From Salinirussus salinus (lineage in GTDB: Archaea > Halobacteriota > Halobacteria > Halobacteriales > Haloarculaceae): a stretch of 64,000 nucleotides of DNA. The notes beneath the pieces were generated by a model. It did not search any database, was not told the DNA's origin, and worked only from the letters and a program-made list of their open reading frames with translations. Positions within the stretch are counted from its first letter, which is position 1. Every line of letters begins with the position of its first letter. The stretch lies in the NCBI RefSeq assembly GCF_009831455.1, contig NZ_WOWO01000001.1, positions 248,001 to 312,000 on the forward strand, given 5' to 3'. This document shows, piece after piece, positions 7,208 through 16,654 of this stretch. The translations under genes were made by a program, and so were the position numbers.

Positions 7208-8782
7208 TCAGGACTCCGCCCGGTCGCGGAGCTTGTACCGCTGGATCTTGCCGCTCGGGTTCTTCGGGAGCTCGTCGACGAACACGTACCGCCGCGGGCG
7301 TTTGAACTCGGCGAGTTGCTCTGAGTCGAGGCAGTACCGGTCGAGTTTCTCCTCCAGCCCCTCACGGTCGGCCCCCTCGCTCGGAACGACGTAGGCCGTC
7401 ACCGCCTCGCCCCACTGGTCGTCGTCGGTGCCCACGACGCCGGCATCTGCCACGAGGTCGCTCTCGTACAGCACCGCCTCGACCTCGGTGGGGTAGATGT
7501 TCTCGCCGCCGCTGATGATCATGTCGTCGACCCGGTCGACGAGGTAGATGAACCCGTCCTCGTCTTCGTATCCGAGGTCGCCCGTGAAGAACCAGCCCTC
7601 GCGGATCGCGTCGGCAGTCTTCTCGGGACGATTGAGGTAGCCCTCCATCATGCACGGCCCGGTGAGGATGATCTCCCCCTCCTCGCCGGGCGGGACGGTG
7701 TCCGCGGGCGTGACCAGGTCGTCCGGGTCCTCGGTGGACGTCGGTTCGACGATCCTGGCGTCGTGGTTCGGGAGCGGCACGCCGACGCTCCCGAGTTTCT
7801 CGACGACGTCCTCCGGCTCGATCGCCACCGCGACCGGCCCCATCTCCGTCATCCCGTAGGCCGTGCTCACGACCTCGCCGAACGTGTCGACCAGGTCCTC
7901 CAGCAGCGGCCGCGGCATATCCGAGGTCCCGTACCCGATGCTCTCGAGGCTCTCGCCCGCGAAGTCCGTCTCCTCCTTGCTGTCGAGCACCTGCTGCCAC
8001 GTCCGCGAGGGGAGGCTCATCGACGTGACTCGTTCCTCGTCGACGAGTTCGAGCGCCAGTTCCGGGTCGAAGCCGCTGAGGACCACCGATTTCCCGCCGA
8101 CGTTGACGCCCGGAAGCAGGCTGCAATTGAGCGCCGCGTTGTGGTAGAGGGGCATCATGATGATCCCGACGCGGTTCCGCGACATCCCACCCATCATCGC
8201 CATGTTGTGATAGGTCGCGTTCTCGTGGGTGTGGAGGACGCCCTTCGGCCGGCCCGTCGTTCCGCTCGTGTACATGATCGCCCAGATATCCCCGGGATCG
8301 TTCGACGCGGCCGGGGGTGTTTCGACGGCGTCCTCGAGCAGCTCGTGGAACCCGACCGCGTACTCCGGGACCGGATTCGAACCGTCGTCGAAGTACACGA
8401 ACCGGTCCGCGGTCAGGTTCTCGCGGACGTTCTCGACTGTCCCCCGGACGCTTTCGTCGAAACAGACGACTTCGGCCCCCGAGTCGTCGAAAATATACGC
8501 GGCCTCGTCCGGGGCCAACCGGTAGTTGACCGGGCTGAACACCCCTCCTGCACGCGGAATGCCGTAAATCGAGACGACCATCGGGACGGAGTTATGAGAC
8601 ATGACCGAGACGGTATCGCCCTTCGAGACCCCCAGTTCCCGGAGCGCGTTCGCGAACCTCGTCGCCCTCGCGTCCAGTTCCGCGTACTCCAGCCGGACGT
8701 CCGCCTCCGGATACACGAGCGCCTCGTCGTCGGGGTATTTCTCCGCGGACCGGGTCAGCGTCTCCGGGACAGTCGGTAGCAT
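7208..8782 (-). CDS. AMP-forming acyl-CoA synthetase
   Basis: 524 aa member of the adenylate-forming enzymes. It activates a carboxylic acid (probably a fatty or branched acid) to acyl-AMP and then acyl-CoA. The ATP loop YTSGTTGRPKG is at 171-181, the AYGMTEMGP motif and the GWFFTGDLG hinge region (about 394-402) follow, and the C-terminal domain ends in NPSGKIQRYKLR with the catalytic Lys near 514. The chain length it prefers cannot be read from sequence. Base composition is slightly less GC-rich than its neighbours. An A/T-rich promoter box lies at 8807-8816 and a palindrome farther upstream. Confidence 0.9.
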   Translation of the reverse strand: MLPTVPETLTRSAEKYPDDEALVYPEADVRLEYAELDARATRFANALRELGVSKGDTVSVMSHNSVPMVVSIYGIPRAGGVFSPVNYRLAPDEAAYIFDDSGAEVVCFDESVRGTVENVRENLTADRFVYFDDGSNPVPEYAVGFHELLEDAVETPPAASNDPGDIWAIMYTSGTTGRPKGVLHTHENATYHNMAMMGGMSRNRVGIIMMPLYHNAALNCSLLPGVNVGGKSVVLSGFDPELALELVDEERVTSMSLPSRTWQQVLDSKEETDFAGESLESIGYGTSDMPRPLLEDLVDTFGEVVSTAYGMTEMGPVAVAIEPEDVVEKLGSVGVPLPNHDARIVEPTSTEDPDDLVTPADTVPPGEEGEIILTGPCMMEGYLNRPEKTADAIREGWFFTGDLGYEDEDGFIYLVDRVDDMIISGGENIYPTEVEAVLYESDLVADAGVVGTDDDQWGEAVTAYVVPSEGADREGLEEKLDRYCLDSEQLAEFKRPRRYVFVDELPKNPSGKIQRYKLRDRAES

Positions 8783-8806
8783 GGCGCAACCATCTGTACC
8801 GACCGT

Positions 8807-8816
8807 CTTGTATGTA
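8807..8816 (-). promoter_or_regulatory. Probable core promoter of the acyl-CoA synthetase gene
   Basis: On the minus strand TACATACAAG lies 25-34 bases before the ATG at 8782, the usual distance for a leaderless haloarchaeal transcript. It shares the CATACA core of the palindrome at 8918-8934, so one regulator might touch both; that is inference. Confidence 0.5.
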
Positions 8817-8917
8817 CCCCCGACCCCCCGCCACGCCGGCCACCGCGGGGCCTGTCGGTGCGCCCCGCTCTGACCACGAAACCGTGGTGGACGTGTGACC
8901 CGGAGAATTGCCTGCTA

Positions 8918-8934
8918 CATACAGAGGCTGTATG
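8918..8934. promoter_or_regulatory. Perfect 17-bp palindrome upstream of acyl-CoA synthetase
   Basis: CATACAG (8918-8924), spacer AGG, CTGTATG (8928-8934). It lies in the 195-bp gap between the downstream end of the cupin gene and the acyl-CoA synthetase start, 136 bp before that start. It has the size of a TetR- or GntR-type operator. No regulator gene is adjacent. Confidence 0.55.
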
Positions 8935-8977
8935 CAACGCGGGGGATCGATAAAACGCGTCTTGTCGGGGACGGGAC

Positions 8978-9469
8978 CTACATCTGGAGTCCGTGTTCTT
9001 CACACAGTCGTGGAATACTCTCGAAGTCAACCTCGAACCCGTAGCGCTCGTTGATTGCCTGATACCCGGCCATTTTTTCCTCGTCAGTTGGATCCAGCGG
9101 GAACAGTTCGGCAACTTCCTCGAAGAGCCCCGAGAACTCGCCCGGCACGATGATCTCGAGGAGCTGGAGCGGGTCGTCACCGGCGTTCCAGAAGGTGTGC
9201 CAGATGTCCCGGTCTTTCACGACGAACTCCCCCGCTGGGACCGTTGAGATTTCGTCGTCGGCGAGAACAGTCATCTCGCCGTCCAGCACGTAGGAGACCT
9301 CGTCTTCACGGCTATGGCGGTGCAGCGGCGCGGCGAGCGAGTGGGGTGCGAGCTCGTGTTCCACCACTGCCACACTGGCTTCGTTTTCGTCCGCTGAGAC
9401 TGCGAGTTTCGCTCCGAGTTGACCTAGTTTGACGTCGTATTTCGCCGGGGGTGTGGCTTGTGAACTCAT
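8978..9469 (-). CDS. Cupin-domain protein (quercetinase-like fold)
   Basis: 163 aa. The cupin metal site is clear: HRHSREDEVSYVLDGE gives His50, His52 and Glu56, and IWHTFWN gives His91. A C-terminal helical tail (about 110-163) with many acidic residues ends in CEEHGLQM. Substrate unknown. The ATG at 9469 is preferred: it begins with a normal cupin N-terminus and has an A/T box (about 9496-9502) 27-33 bases upstream, whereas longer upstream reading gives basic, low-quality sequence. The gene is less GC-rich than its surroundings and lies downstream of a repeat shared with the ester-cyclase region at 56.6 kb, which suggests an accessory gene. Confidence 0.82.
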   Translation of the reverse strand: MSSQATPPAKYDVKLGQLGAKLAVSADENEASVAVVEHELAPHSLAAPLHRHSREDEVSYVLDGEMTVLADDEISTVPAGEFVVKDRDIWHTFWNAGDDPLQLLEIIVPGEFSGLFEEVAELFPLDPTDEEKMAGYQAINERYGFEVDFESIPRLCEEHGLQM

Positions 9470-9620
9470 CACAGGTACTGACGACGAGCGCCAGCATAAA
9501 CTAGCAATGATCCGTGCTAACTCGGGTGCCAGAGAGGGCCCGAAACGCTTCCATCTCATCGAGATTTGTCAACCGCACAACGTGACGATACCTTTTCTCT
9601 GGCCAGTGCAGCGACTGATC

Positions 9621-9680
9621 CGCGCCCTGTATTCAGCACGGCCGTTTCACCCTCTCACAGCTTGAGAGTCCCAACAGGGC
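9621..9680. repeat. Short dispersed repeat, copy A
   Basis: Matches 56602-56661 without gaps at 43 of 60 positions, with a core of 21/24 (9621-9644, CGCGCCCT.TATTCA.CAC.GCCG). Copy A is about 150 bp upstream of the cupin start and copy B about 120 bp upstream of the ester-cyclase start, in the same orientation relative to the gene. The surrounding 9470-9680 is A/T-richer than the rest of the region. It could be a remnant of an insertion element or a boundary of a mobile gene cassette; no transposase is present. Confidence 0.65.
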
Positions 9681-9725
9681 AAAAAACGAGTTACGAGCGC
9701 TTCCGGGCGTTCTGGCGGCTCCGCC
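9681..9725 (-). terminator. Probable terminator of icd
   Basis: Read on the minus strand after the icd stop, a small hairpin (arms 9714-9718 and 9721-9725) is followed after about 28 bases by a run of six T (9681-9686). U-rich runs are the usual archaeal termination signal. Confidence 0.55.
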
Positions 9726-9745
9726 GTCAGGGGACGAGCGACCCG

Positions 9746-11008
<1,263 letters not shown>

Positions 11009-11099
11009 TACGTCGCATTTCAGGGGCCGGGTCTAAATGTATGCCGCTTCCCTGCTAACGGTGATTATTAATCCTGTCATTGGCTGATCTCGGGGCGAT

Positions 11100-11801
11100 T
11101 CAGTCGAGGAGCGCGCCGGCCATCGCCCGGAACTCGCGGGGTCCGTTGCGAAGCAACGCCCGCGGGAACCGCTGCCGCGCACCCTCGAACGCCACGGCGA
11201 GTGCCGCGTCCGCGTCCTCGAACACGCCCGCCCCGTGCCCCACCAGCACGCGCTCGGGCTCGCAGTCCGCGAACCGCTCCCGCGAGGGAAAGAGTCTGCC
11301 GAGCGTCGGGAGTCCCAGCCGCTCCGGGCCGACGGTGAAGGCGTCGTGGGTGCTCAGGTAGTCGGGCACGTACAGCGTCCCGTCCGCCTCGCGGTAGGCG
11401 GCGACCTCCCGCCAGGCGTACAGCGGGCGCAGCGGGCGGAGGGCAAAGCCCGCCAGCTCATCCTCGACGCGGTCGACGCGGCAGTCGAGCCGGTCGGGCA
11501 CCCGGTCGAGCCAGCCGGGGACGGTGACCGGGACGTCGTAGCGGCGGGCGAACCGCGCGGCATCGCGGGCGTGGTAGTCCGAGAGCACCGCGACGCCGGC
11601 CACCTCGCCGAGCCCCGCGAGGAGGTCGTCGACGCCCGGCGCGTCCAGCGGGTCGAGCACCCAGACCCCCTCGTCGGTGGACACCGCGTGGCTGACGCGC
11701 CGTCCCGCCTCCTCGGGGTGGGCGAGCCAGCCGACGCCGTCTTCCCAGCGGTCGACCTCGCGGTACCGGTCGGAGTCAGTTCGGTCGTATGTCGGGGACA
11801 C
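11100..11801 (-). CDS. Degenerate metallo-beta-lactamase-like protein, unknown function
   Basis: 233 aa. The order of elements resembles the metallo-beta-lactamase fold: a strand with VWVLDPLDAPGVDDLL, a helix after LSDYHARDAARFARRYDVPV, a PDYLSTHD segment and a final GHGAG. However, the HxHxDH zinc motif is reduced to SDYHARDA, so at most a partial metal site remains. It may be a non-catalytic or altered member; this is inference from layout. It is divergent from the asparaginase-type gene with 59 bp between the two starts. Confidence 0.65.
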   Translation of the reverse strand: MSPTYDRTDSDRYREVDRWEDGVGWLAHPEEAGRRVSHAVSTDEGVWVLDPLDAPGVDDLLAGLGEVAGVAVLSDYHARDAARFARRYDVPVTVPGWLDRVPDRLDCRVDRVEDELAGFALRPLRPLYAWREVAAYREADGTLYVPDYLSTHDAFTVGPERLGLPTLGRLFPSRERFADCEPERVLVGHGAGVFEDADAALAVAFEGARQRFPRALLRNGPREFRAMAGALLD

Positions 11802-11860
11802 GTCCCCCGACGCGCTCCGGGGGGCGATATCTCTTTTCCTCCGGCGGTCGACGGGCCGGC

Positions 11861-12733
11861 ATGGAGCTACTCGTCCACGGCGGCGCCGGGAGCGAACCCG
11901 AGGAGCCCGACCGACGCTGGCGGGACCTGCGGCGGGCCGTCCGGCGCGGACGGAAGCGGGACCGCCCGCTGACGGCGGTTCGGGCCGCCGTCCGCCACCT
12001 GGAGTCCGCGCCGCGGTTCAACGCCGGCGTCGGGGGCGCCGTCCAGAGCGACGGCACCGTCCGGACGGACGCGGGTATTATGGGCAGCGACGGGGTCTGT
12101 GGCGCGGCCTGCGCGATGCCCGGGGTCGAGCACGCCGTCGAGGTCGCCCGGGTCGTCGCAGAGGAGACCCCGCACGTCTGTGTCGCCGGCGAGCGGGCGG
12201 TCGCGCTCGCGGGGGCGTTCGACGTCGGGACCGACCGGGACCTGTGGACCGAGCGCACCCGCGAGCGGTGGCGGGAGGCCGACGTCCCTGCGCCGGCGGG
12301 CGGGGACGGCGGAAGCGTCCGGGACCAGCTGGCGGCCGTCCGCGACCGGTTCGGCGGGACGGACACGGTGGGTGCGGTGGCGACCGACGGTGACCGGCTG
12401 GCCGCGGCCACCTCGACCGGCGGGCGGTGGTTCGCGCTCGCCGGCCGGGTCGGGGACGTCCCGCAGGTCGGCGCCGGCTTCTACGCGACGGCGCAGGCGG
12501 CCGCGAGCGCCACCGGTGAGGGCGAGGCCATCGCCCGCTTCGGCCTGGCGCGGCGGGCCGTGGCGGCGGTCGCCGACGGCGACGACCCCGGCACCGCCGC
12601 CGACCGCGTCGTCCGGGGCTTTGCGGCCGAGACCGGCGGCCGCGCGGGCGTCATCGTCGCCGACCGCTCGGGCCGGACCGGCCACGCTCACAACGCCGAG
12701 GCGATGGGAACGGCGGGAACCGGGCCGGGGTAG
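11861..12733 (+). CDS. Isoaspartyl peptidase / L-asparaginase, Ntn-hydrolase (threonine) type
   Basis: 290 aa. Members cleave themselves before a Thr that becomes the N-terminal nucleophile, then hydrolyse beta-aspartyl peptides or asparagine. The N-terminal LLVHGGAG, FNAGVGGAV.SDGTVRTDAGIM and the cleavage site TDTVGAVATD (Thr169) are present, with a further glycine-rich segment near 204-206 and the closing GVIVAD. Asp precedes Thr169, as in Taspase-like enzymes, where most plant-type asparaginases have Gly. ATG 11861 starts exactly at the conserved N-terminus; upstream in-frame codons read basic promoter DNA. Confidence 0.9.
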   Translation: MELLVHGGAGSEPEEPDRRWRDLRRAVRRGRKRDRPLTAVRAAVRHLESAPRFNAGVGGAVQSDGTVRTDAGIMGSDGVCGAACAMPGVEHAVEVARVVAEETPHVCVAGERAVALAGAFDVGTDRDLWTERTRERWREADVPAPAGGDGGSVRDQLAAVRDRFGGTDTVGAVATDGDRLAAATSTGGRWFALAGRVGDVPQVGAGFYATAQAAASATGEGEAIARFGLARRAVAAVADGDDPGTAADRVVRGFAAETGGRAGVIVADRSGRTGHAHNAEAMGTAGTGPG

Positions 12734-12755
12734 GCGGGCGGAGGCACTCGCCCGG

Positions 12756-12792
12756 GCCGTGAGAACACGGCGCCCGCCACCACCGGCTTTTT
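12756..12792 (+). terminator. Hairpin and T-run after the asparaginase-type gene
   Basis: GCCGTG (12756-12761), loop AGAA, CACGGC (12766-12771), then TTTTT at 12788-12792. The same T-run lies about 27 bases before the next ATG (12817), so it may double as the promoter box of the PerM-like gene. Confidence 0.45.
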
Positions 12793-12816
12793 GACGGGGC
12801 GGGGAGACCTGCGACC

Positions 12817-13989
12817 ATGCAGGCGCTGGACGACGTCGACCCCGGGCGGGTCGGGCTGGCGGGCTTCGGGCTCCTGCTCGCGCTGGTGGTCGTCTTCGTC
12901 GTCTACTCGTTTCTCGGCGTGTTCGTCCTCGGGATCTTCCTCTACTACGCGACCAGGCCGTTTCACCGGCGGTTCGACGCCTACCTGCCGGGGTCGGTCG
13001 CCGCGGCACTCTCGCTGCTCGTCCTGGCGGTCCCGGTCGTCGTGCTCGTCGCCTACACCGCCACCGTCGGCTACAGCGAACTCGCAGCGCTCGCGGAGAC
13101 GACCGGCGTCGACGCGCTGAACGGCGTGGTCCCGTCGGCCAACGTGACCGCGGCCGTCCAGGACCCCGGGTCGCTCTTGACCGACCGGGACCCCGGCCGG
13201 CTCGCCGACATCGCCCGGGCCGCGCTCGGCTACCTCGCGCTCGTGTTCTCGTCGGTGTTCGACATCGTCGTCGCCTTCACCATCGCCTTCTATCTCCTGC
13301 GGGACGGCGGCCGGCTCCGGGGGCTGCTCGAGAACTACCTCGACCGGCACAGCGACGCCCTCGACGGCGCGGGGCTCGACGACTACTTCGACGCCATCGA
13401 CGCCGACCTAGAGACGGTCTTTTTCGGCAACATCCTCAACGCCCTCCTGATCGCGGTCATCGGCGCCCTCTCCTACAGCGCGCTCAACGTCTTCGCGCCG
13501 GCGGCGTTCGACATCCCCTACCCCGTGCTGGTGGGCATTCTCGCCGGCGCGGCCAGCCTCGTCCCCGTGGTGGGGATGAAGATCGTCTACGTCCCCGTCG
13601 TCGCGTACCTGGGTAGCCGGGCGGCGCTGACAGGCGGCGGGTGGAACTTCGTGGTCGCGTTCGCCCTCGTCTCCGTGGTCGTGGTCGACACCGTCCCCGA
13701 CCTGGCGTTGCGGCCCTGGGTGTCCGGCGGGGACCTGCACCTCGGGACCGTCATGTTCGCGTACATCTTCGGCCCGCTGGTCTTTGGCTGGTACGGCCTC
13801 TTTCTCGGGCCGCTCGTGCTCGTGCTCGTCGTTCACTTCTACGACGTCGTGCTGGACATCGGCGCTGAAGCCGACACCCGTGACGACACTGGCGCCGGTG
13901 ACGGCACCGACGAGGACGCGAGCGGAGTAGATGAGGGGGGCGGAACAACCGAACCGGCAGCCTCCGGTGATACGGCCGACGGCAGCTGA
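12817..13989 (+). CDS. AI-2E/PerM family membrane transporter
   Basis: 390 aa integral membrane protein. Two N-terminal helices (about 14-48) and one near 58-78 are followed by an extracytoplasmic stretch, then five further helices. The VFSSVFDIVVAFTIAFYLLRDG and the AGAASLVPVVGMKIVYVPV segments are the family signatures. Members include the autoinducer-2 exporter TqsA and Na+(Li+)/H+ antiporters, so the substrate is open. The tail from about 350 is very acidic (DDTGAGDGTDEDASG) and looks disordered. It stands alone, upstream of a UspA gene on the same strand. Confidence 0.88.
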   Translation: MQALDDVDPGRVGLAGFGLLLALVVVFVVYSFLGVFVLGIFLYYATRPFHRRFDAYLPGSVAAALSLLVLAVPVVVLVAYTATVGYSELAALAETTGVDALNGVVPSANVTAAVQDPGSLLTDRDPGRLADIARAALGYLALVFSSVFDIVVAFTIAFYLLRDGGRLRGLLENYLDRHSDALDGAGLDDYFDAIDADLETVFFGNILNALLIAVIGALSYSALNVFAPAAFDIPYPVLVGILAGAASLVPVVGMKIVYVPVVAYLGSRAALTGGGWNFVVAFALVSVVVVDTVPDLALRPWVSGGDLHLGTVMFAYIFGPLVFGWYGLFLGPLVLVLVVHFYDVVLDIGAEADTRDDTGAGDGTDEDASGVDEGGGTTEPAASGDTADGS

Positions 13990-14047
13990 TCCCCAGGGTC
14001 CGGGAACGTCGGGAACCATTAACCGGGTGGTGGGTGTAGGCCCCCGC

Positions 14048-14932
14048 ATGTACGAACGGATACTGCTCGCGACGGACGGCAGCGACCACACCAGACGGGC
14101 GGCCGAGTACGTGCGGACGCTTGCCGACCGGTTCGACGCCGACGTCCACGTCCTCGCGGTGGCCGACGTCGGCAGCGTCTCCGTCGCCTTCGACACCGGC
14201 GGTATCGAGCAGGAGGTCATCGAGCGCCTCCAGCGCCAGTGCGAGGAGTGGGCCGAGGAGACCGGCGAGTTCGTCGACGCCGCGGAGACGGCGGTCCGCA
14301 GCGGCAAGCCCCGCCAGGAGATCCTCGACTACGCAGCCGAGCACGGCGTCGACCTCCTGGCCATGGGGACCCACGGCCGGACCGGGATCCGCAGGTACGT
14401 CATCGGGAGCGTGACCGAGCACGTCCTCCGGCGGGCGGAGGCGCCGGTGCTGACCGCGCGGGCCGACGAGGAGGCAAACGGCGGCGAGATCGACCGGGTG
14501 CTGGTTCCGACCGACGGCAGCGGTGCGGCGGAAGCCGCCGTCGACCACGCGGTCGCCGTCGCCGACGCCTGCGGGGCCGCCGTCCGGGTGCTCAGCGTCG
14601 TCGACACCCGCGCGCTCGCCGCTCAGTCCGAACTCGCTCCCTCGGATGCGGTGATCGAGAGCCTCGAGGAACGGAGCGAGCACGCCGTCAACGAGGTGGC
14701 CGAGCGCTGCGAGGAGGCGGGGCTGTCCGTCGAGACTGTCGTCGCCCGCGGCGCTCCCTCCAGGGCCATCTGCGAGGACGCCGACGAGAGCGGCGCCGAC
14801 CTGGTCGTTATGGGGACCCACGGACGCAGCGGACTGGACCGCGTGCTGCTCGGAAGCGTCGCCGAACGGACGGTCCGGCACGCGCCCGTTCCCGTGATGG
14901 CCGTCCGCGGCGAGGACTCCGGCGGGGAGTAG
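14048..14932 (+). CDS. Tandem universal stress protein (two UspA domains)
   Basis: 294 aa. Two UspA domains, about 1-140 and 150-290. Each starts with the Asp-containing strand (ERILLATDGSD, DRVLVPTDGSG) and ends with the nucleotide loop (MGTHGRTGIRRYVIGSVTEHV, MGTHGRSGLDRVLLGSVAERT), i.e. the GxHGRxG..xxxGS pattern of ATP-binding members. Both are intact, so the protein may form an internal dimer. ATG 14048 has an A/T box (CATTAACC, about 14015-14022) at leaderless distance. Soluble, cytoplasmic; role in stress tolerance is by family. Confidence 0.93.
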   Translation: MYERILLATDGSDHTRRAAEYVRTLADRFDADVHVLAVADVGSVSVAFDTGGIEQEVIERLQRQCEEWAEETGEFVDAAETAVRSGKPRQEILDYAAEHGVDLLAMGTHGRTGIRRYVIGSVTEHVLRRAEAPVLTARADEEANGGEIDRVLVPTDGSGAAEAAVDHAVAVADACGAAVRVLSVVDTRALAAQSELAPSDAVIESLEERSEHAVNEVAERCEEAGLSVETVVARGAPSRAICEDADESGADLVVMGTHGRSGLDRVLLGSVAERTVRHAPVPVMAVRGEDSGGE

Positions 14933-15024
14933 CCCGTCCGCGGTGGCGAGGCCGGGGGGGAGTGGCCGGATCGAGTGGCTCCGGAGTGGACAAAGGCTTT
15001 GCCCGCCACCGCTCAAGGGCGGGT

Positions 15025-15915
15025 ATGAGCGAGGTAGACCTGGAGGCCGAGCAGTACGAGAAACACCGCGAGGCCGGCGAGATACTCGCGACCGTCCGCG
15101 CGGAGGCCGTCGAGCGCGTCGAGGTCGGCGCCAGTCACCTCGAGGTCGCCGAGCACGTCGAGGACCGCATCCGCGAGCTCGGCGGCCAGCCCGCCTTCCC
15201 CGTCAACGTCAGCATCGACGAGGAGGCAGCCCACGCCACGCCCTCGGCAGGCGACGACAGCACCTTCGGCGAGGAGATGATAAACCTCGACATCGGCGTG
15301 GCCGTCGACGGCTGGCTGGCCGACTCCGCCATCACCGTCGACCTCTCCGGGAACGAGGACCTGGTCGAGGCCTCCGCCGAGGCCCTGGAGGCGGCCATCG
15401 ACCTCGTCGAACCCGGCGTCCAGACCGGCGAACTCGGCGCCGCCATCGAGGAGACCATCGACGGCTACGGCTACAACCCCGTGGTCAACCTCACCGGCCA
15501 CGGGCTGGGCCACTGGGAGCAACACACCGAACCCAACATCCCCAACCGCGCGGTCTCGCAGGGCGTCGAACTCTCGGTCGGGGACGTGGTCGCCATCGAG
15601 CCCTTCGCTACCGACGGCGCCGGCAAGGTCAGCGAGGGCAACGAGGAGGAGATCTTCGCGCTGGAACAGGAGCGGTCGGTCCGGAACCGGCAGGCCCGGC
15701 AGGTGCTCGAACAGATCACCGAACAGTTCCGGACACTGCCCTTCGCCACGCGGTGGGTCGACTCCTCGCGGGCGGAGATGGCCCTGCGCCGGCTCAAACG
15801 CCAGGACGTCATCCACGGCTATCCCGTCCTCAAGGAGGAGGAGGGGAAGCTGGTCAGCCAGAAAGAACACACCGTCATCGTCACCGAGGACGGCTGTGAA
15901 GTGACGACCCGGTGA
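15025..15915 (+). CDS. map: Methionine aminopeptidase, type II archaeal
   Basis: 296 aa. Removes the initiator Met from new proteins. The five metal ligands are visible: Asp89 and Asp100 (NLDIGVAVDGWLADSA), His159 (NLTGHGLGHW), Glu192 (AIEPFAT) and a C-terminal Glu in QKEHTVIVTEDG. The insert with a helical subdomain (about 205-260, EEEIFALEQ to ALRRLKRQ) marks type II. Length matches the archaeal family. The ATG at 15025 is the only start that gives the family N-terminus. Confidence 0.96.
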   Translation: MSEVDLEAEQYEKHREAGEILATVRAEAVERVEVGASHLEVAEHVEDRIRELGGQPAFPVNVSIDEEAAHATPSAGDDSTFGEEMINLDIGVAVDGWLADSAITVDLSGNEDLVEASAEALEAAIDLVEPGVQTGELGAAIEETIDGYGYNPVVNLTGHGLGHWEQHTEPNIPNRAVSQGVELSVGDVVAIEPFATDGAGKVSEGNEEEIFALEQERSVRNRQARQVLEQITEQFRTLPFATRWVDSSRAEMALRRLKRQDVIHGYPVLKEEEGKLVSQKEHTVIVTEDGCEVTTR

Positions 15916-15967
15916 GCGGGCCCAGCGAGGGGGACTGGTCACTCGCCAGCGAGAGAGCGGCCCGGAC

Positions 15968-16654
15968 TCACAGCGGGGTCAGAAGCGACGGCAGGGCGGT
16001 CGGCGCAACGGCGACGACGACCTGTCCGACGCCGGCGAGAACCACGATTGCGCCGGCGGCCGGCTCGAGCCGGCTGCCGAGGCCCGCGAGTCGACCGGCT
16101 GCCAGGTCGAGTCCGAACCCCACCGCGAGGGTCACGGCCAGAAGCGGCAGAGCGACGCCGGCGGCGTAGGCCACCACCACGGCGACCGCGACCGGCGGCG
16201 AGAGCGCGACTGCCTGGACGACGACCGCCAGAAAGACCGGCAGCACACAGCCGGCAGACGCTCCGGCGTAGCCGGCCCCGAAGAGCACGAACCCCGAGGT
16301 ACCGGCACGCCGGGCCGGCAGCGCGACCGTCAGCGCGGGACCGCGTCCGGTGAGCAGGCTGGCCCCGAAGGCGACCAGCGCGACACCGACCAGCGGTTCC
16401 ACGACCGGCAGCAACCGCGAGACCGGCCGGCCGGCGAGCACCGCCGCCCCCGCGAGCCCGCCGAGTGTCACGACGACGCCCACCCCGGCTGCGACGCCGC
16501 GCGCGACGATGCCAGCCGCTCGTCGGTCGTCGCCGACGGTACTGGCGTAGTACCCCACGTAGCCCGGGACCAGCGGGAGCGCACACGGCGACAGGAAGGT
16601 CAACACGCCGGCGCTGGCCGCGAACGCCAGGTAACTCCCAACCGGGTCGCTCAC
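15968..16654 (-). CDS. CcdA/DsbD-like thiol-disulfide membrane transporter
   Basis: 228 aa with about six membrane helices. It carries reducing equivalents across the membrane through two Cys: Cys24 in FLSPCALPLVPGY and Cys136 in GASAGCVLPV, the paired positions of CcdA. It is last in a four-gene run (Sco, TauE/SafE, TlpA, CcdA) and starts with a GTG that overlaps the TlpA stop (GTGA at 16651-16654). CcdA would keep the extracytoplasmic TlpA and Sco Cys pairs reduced, as needed for copper-site or haem assembly. That partnership is inferred from order and known bacterial CcdA-TlpA/ResA pairs. Confidence 0.88.
   Translation of the reverse strand: MSDPVGSYLAFAASAGVLTFLSPCALPLVPGYVGYYASTVGDDRRAAGIVARGVAAGVGVVVTLGGLAGAAVLAGRPVSRLLPVVEPLVGVALVAFGASLLTGRGPALTVALPARRAGTSGFVLFGAGYAGASAGCVLPVFLAVVVQAVALSPPVAVAVVVAYAAGVALPLLAVTLAVGFGLDLAAGRLAGLGSRLEPAAGAIVVLAGVGQVVVAVAPTALPSLLTPL

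Noticed and set aside
12817-12900. Reading the PerM-like gene as an autoinducer exporter
   Set aside because: Family members have different substrates; nothing here points to AI-2.
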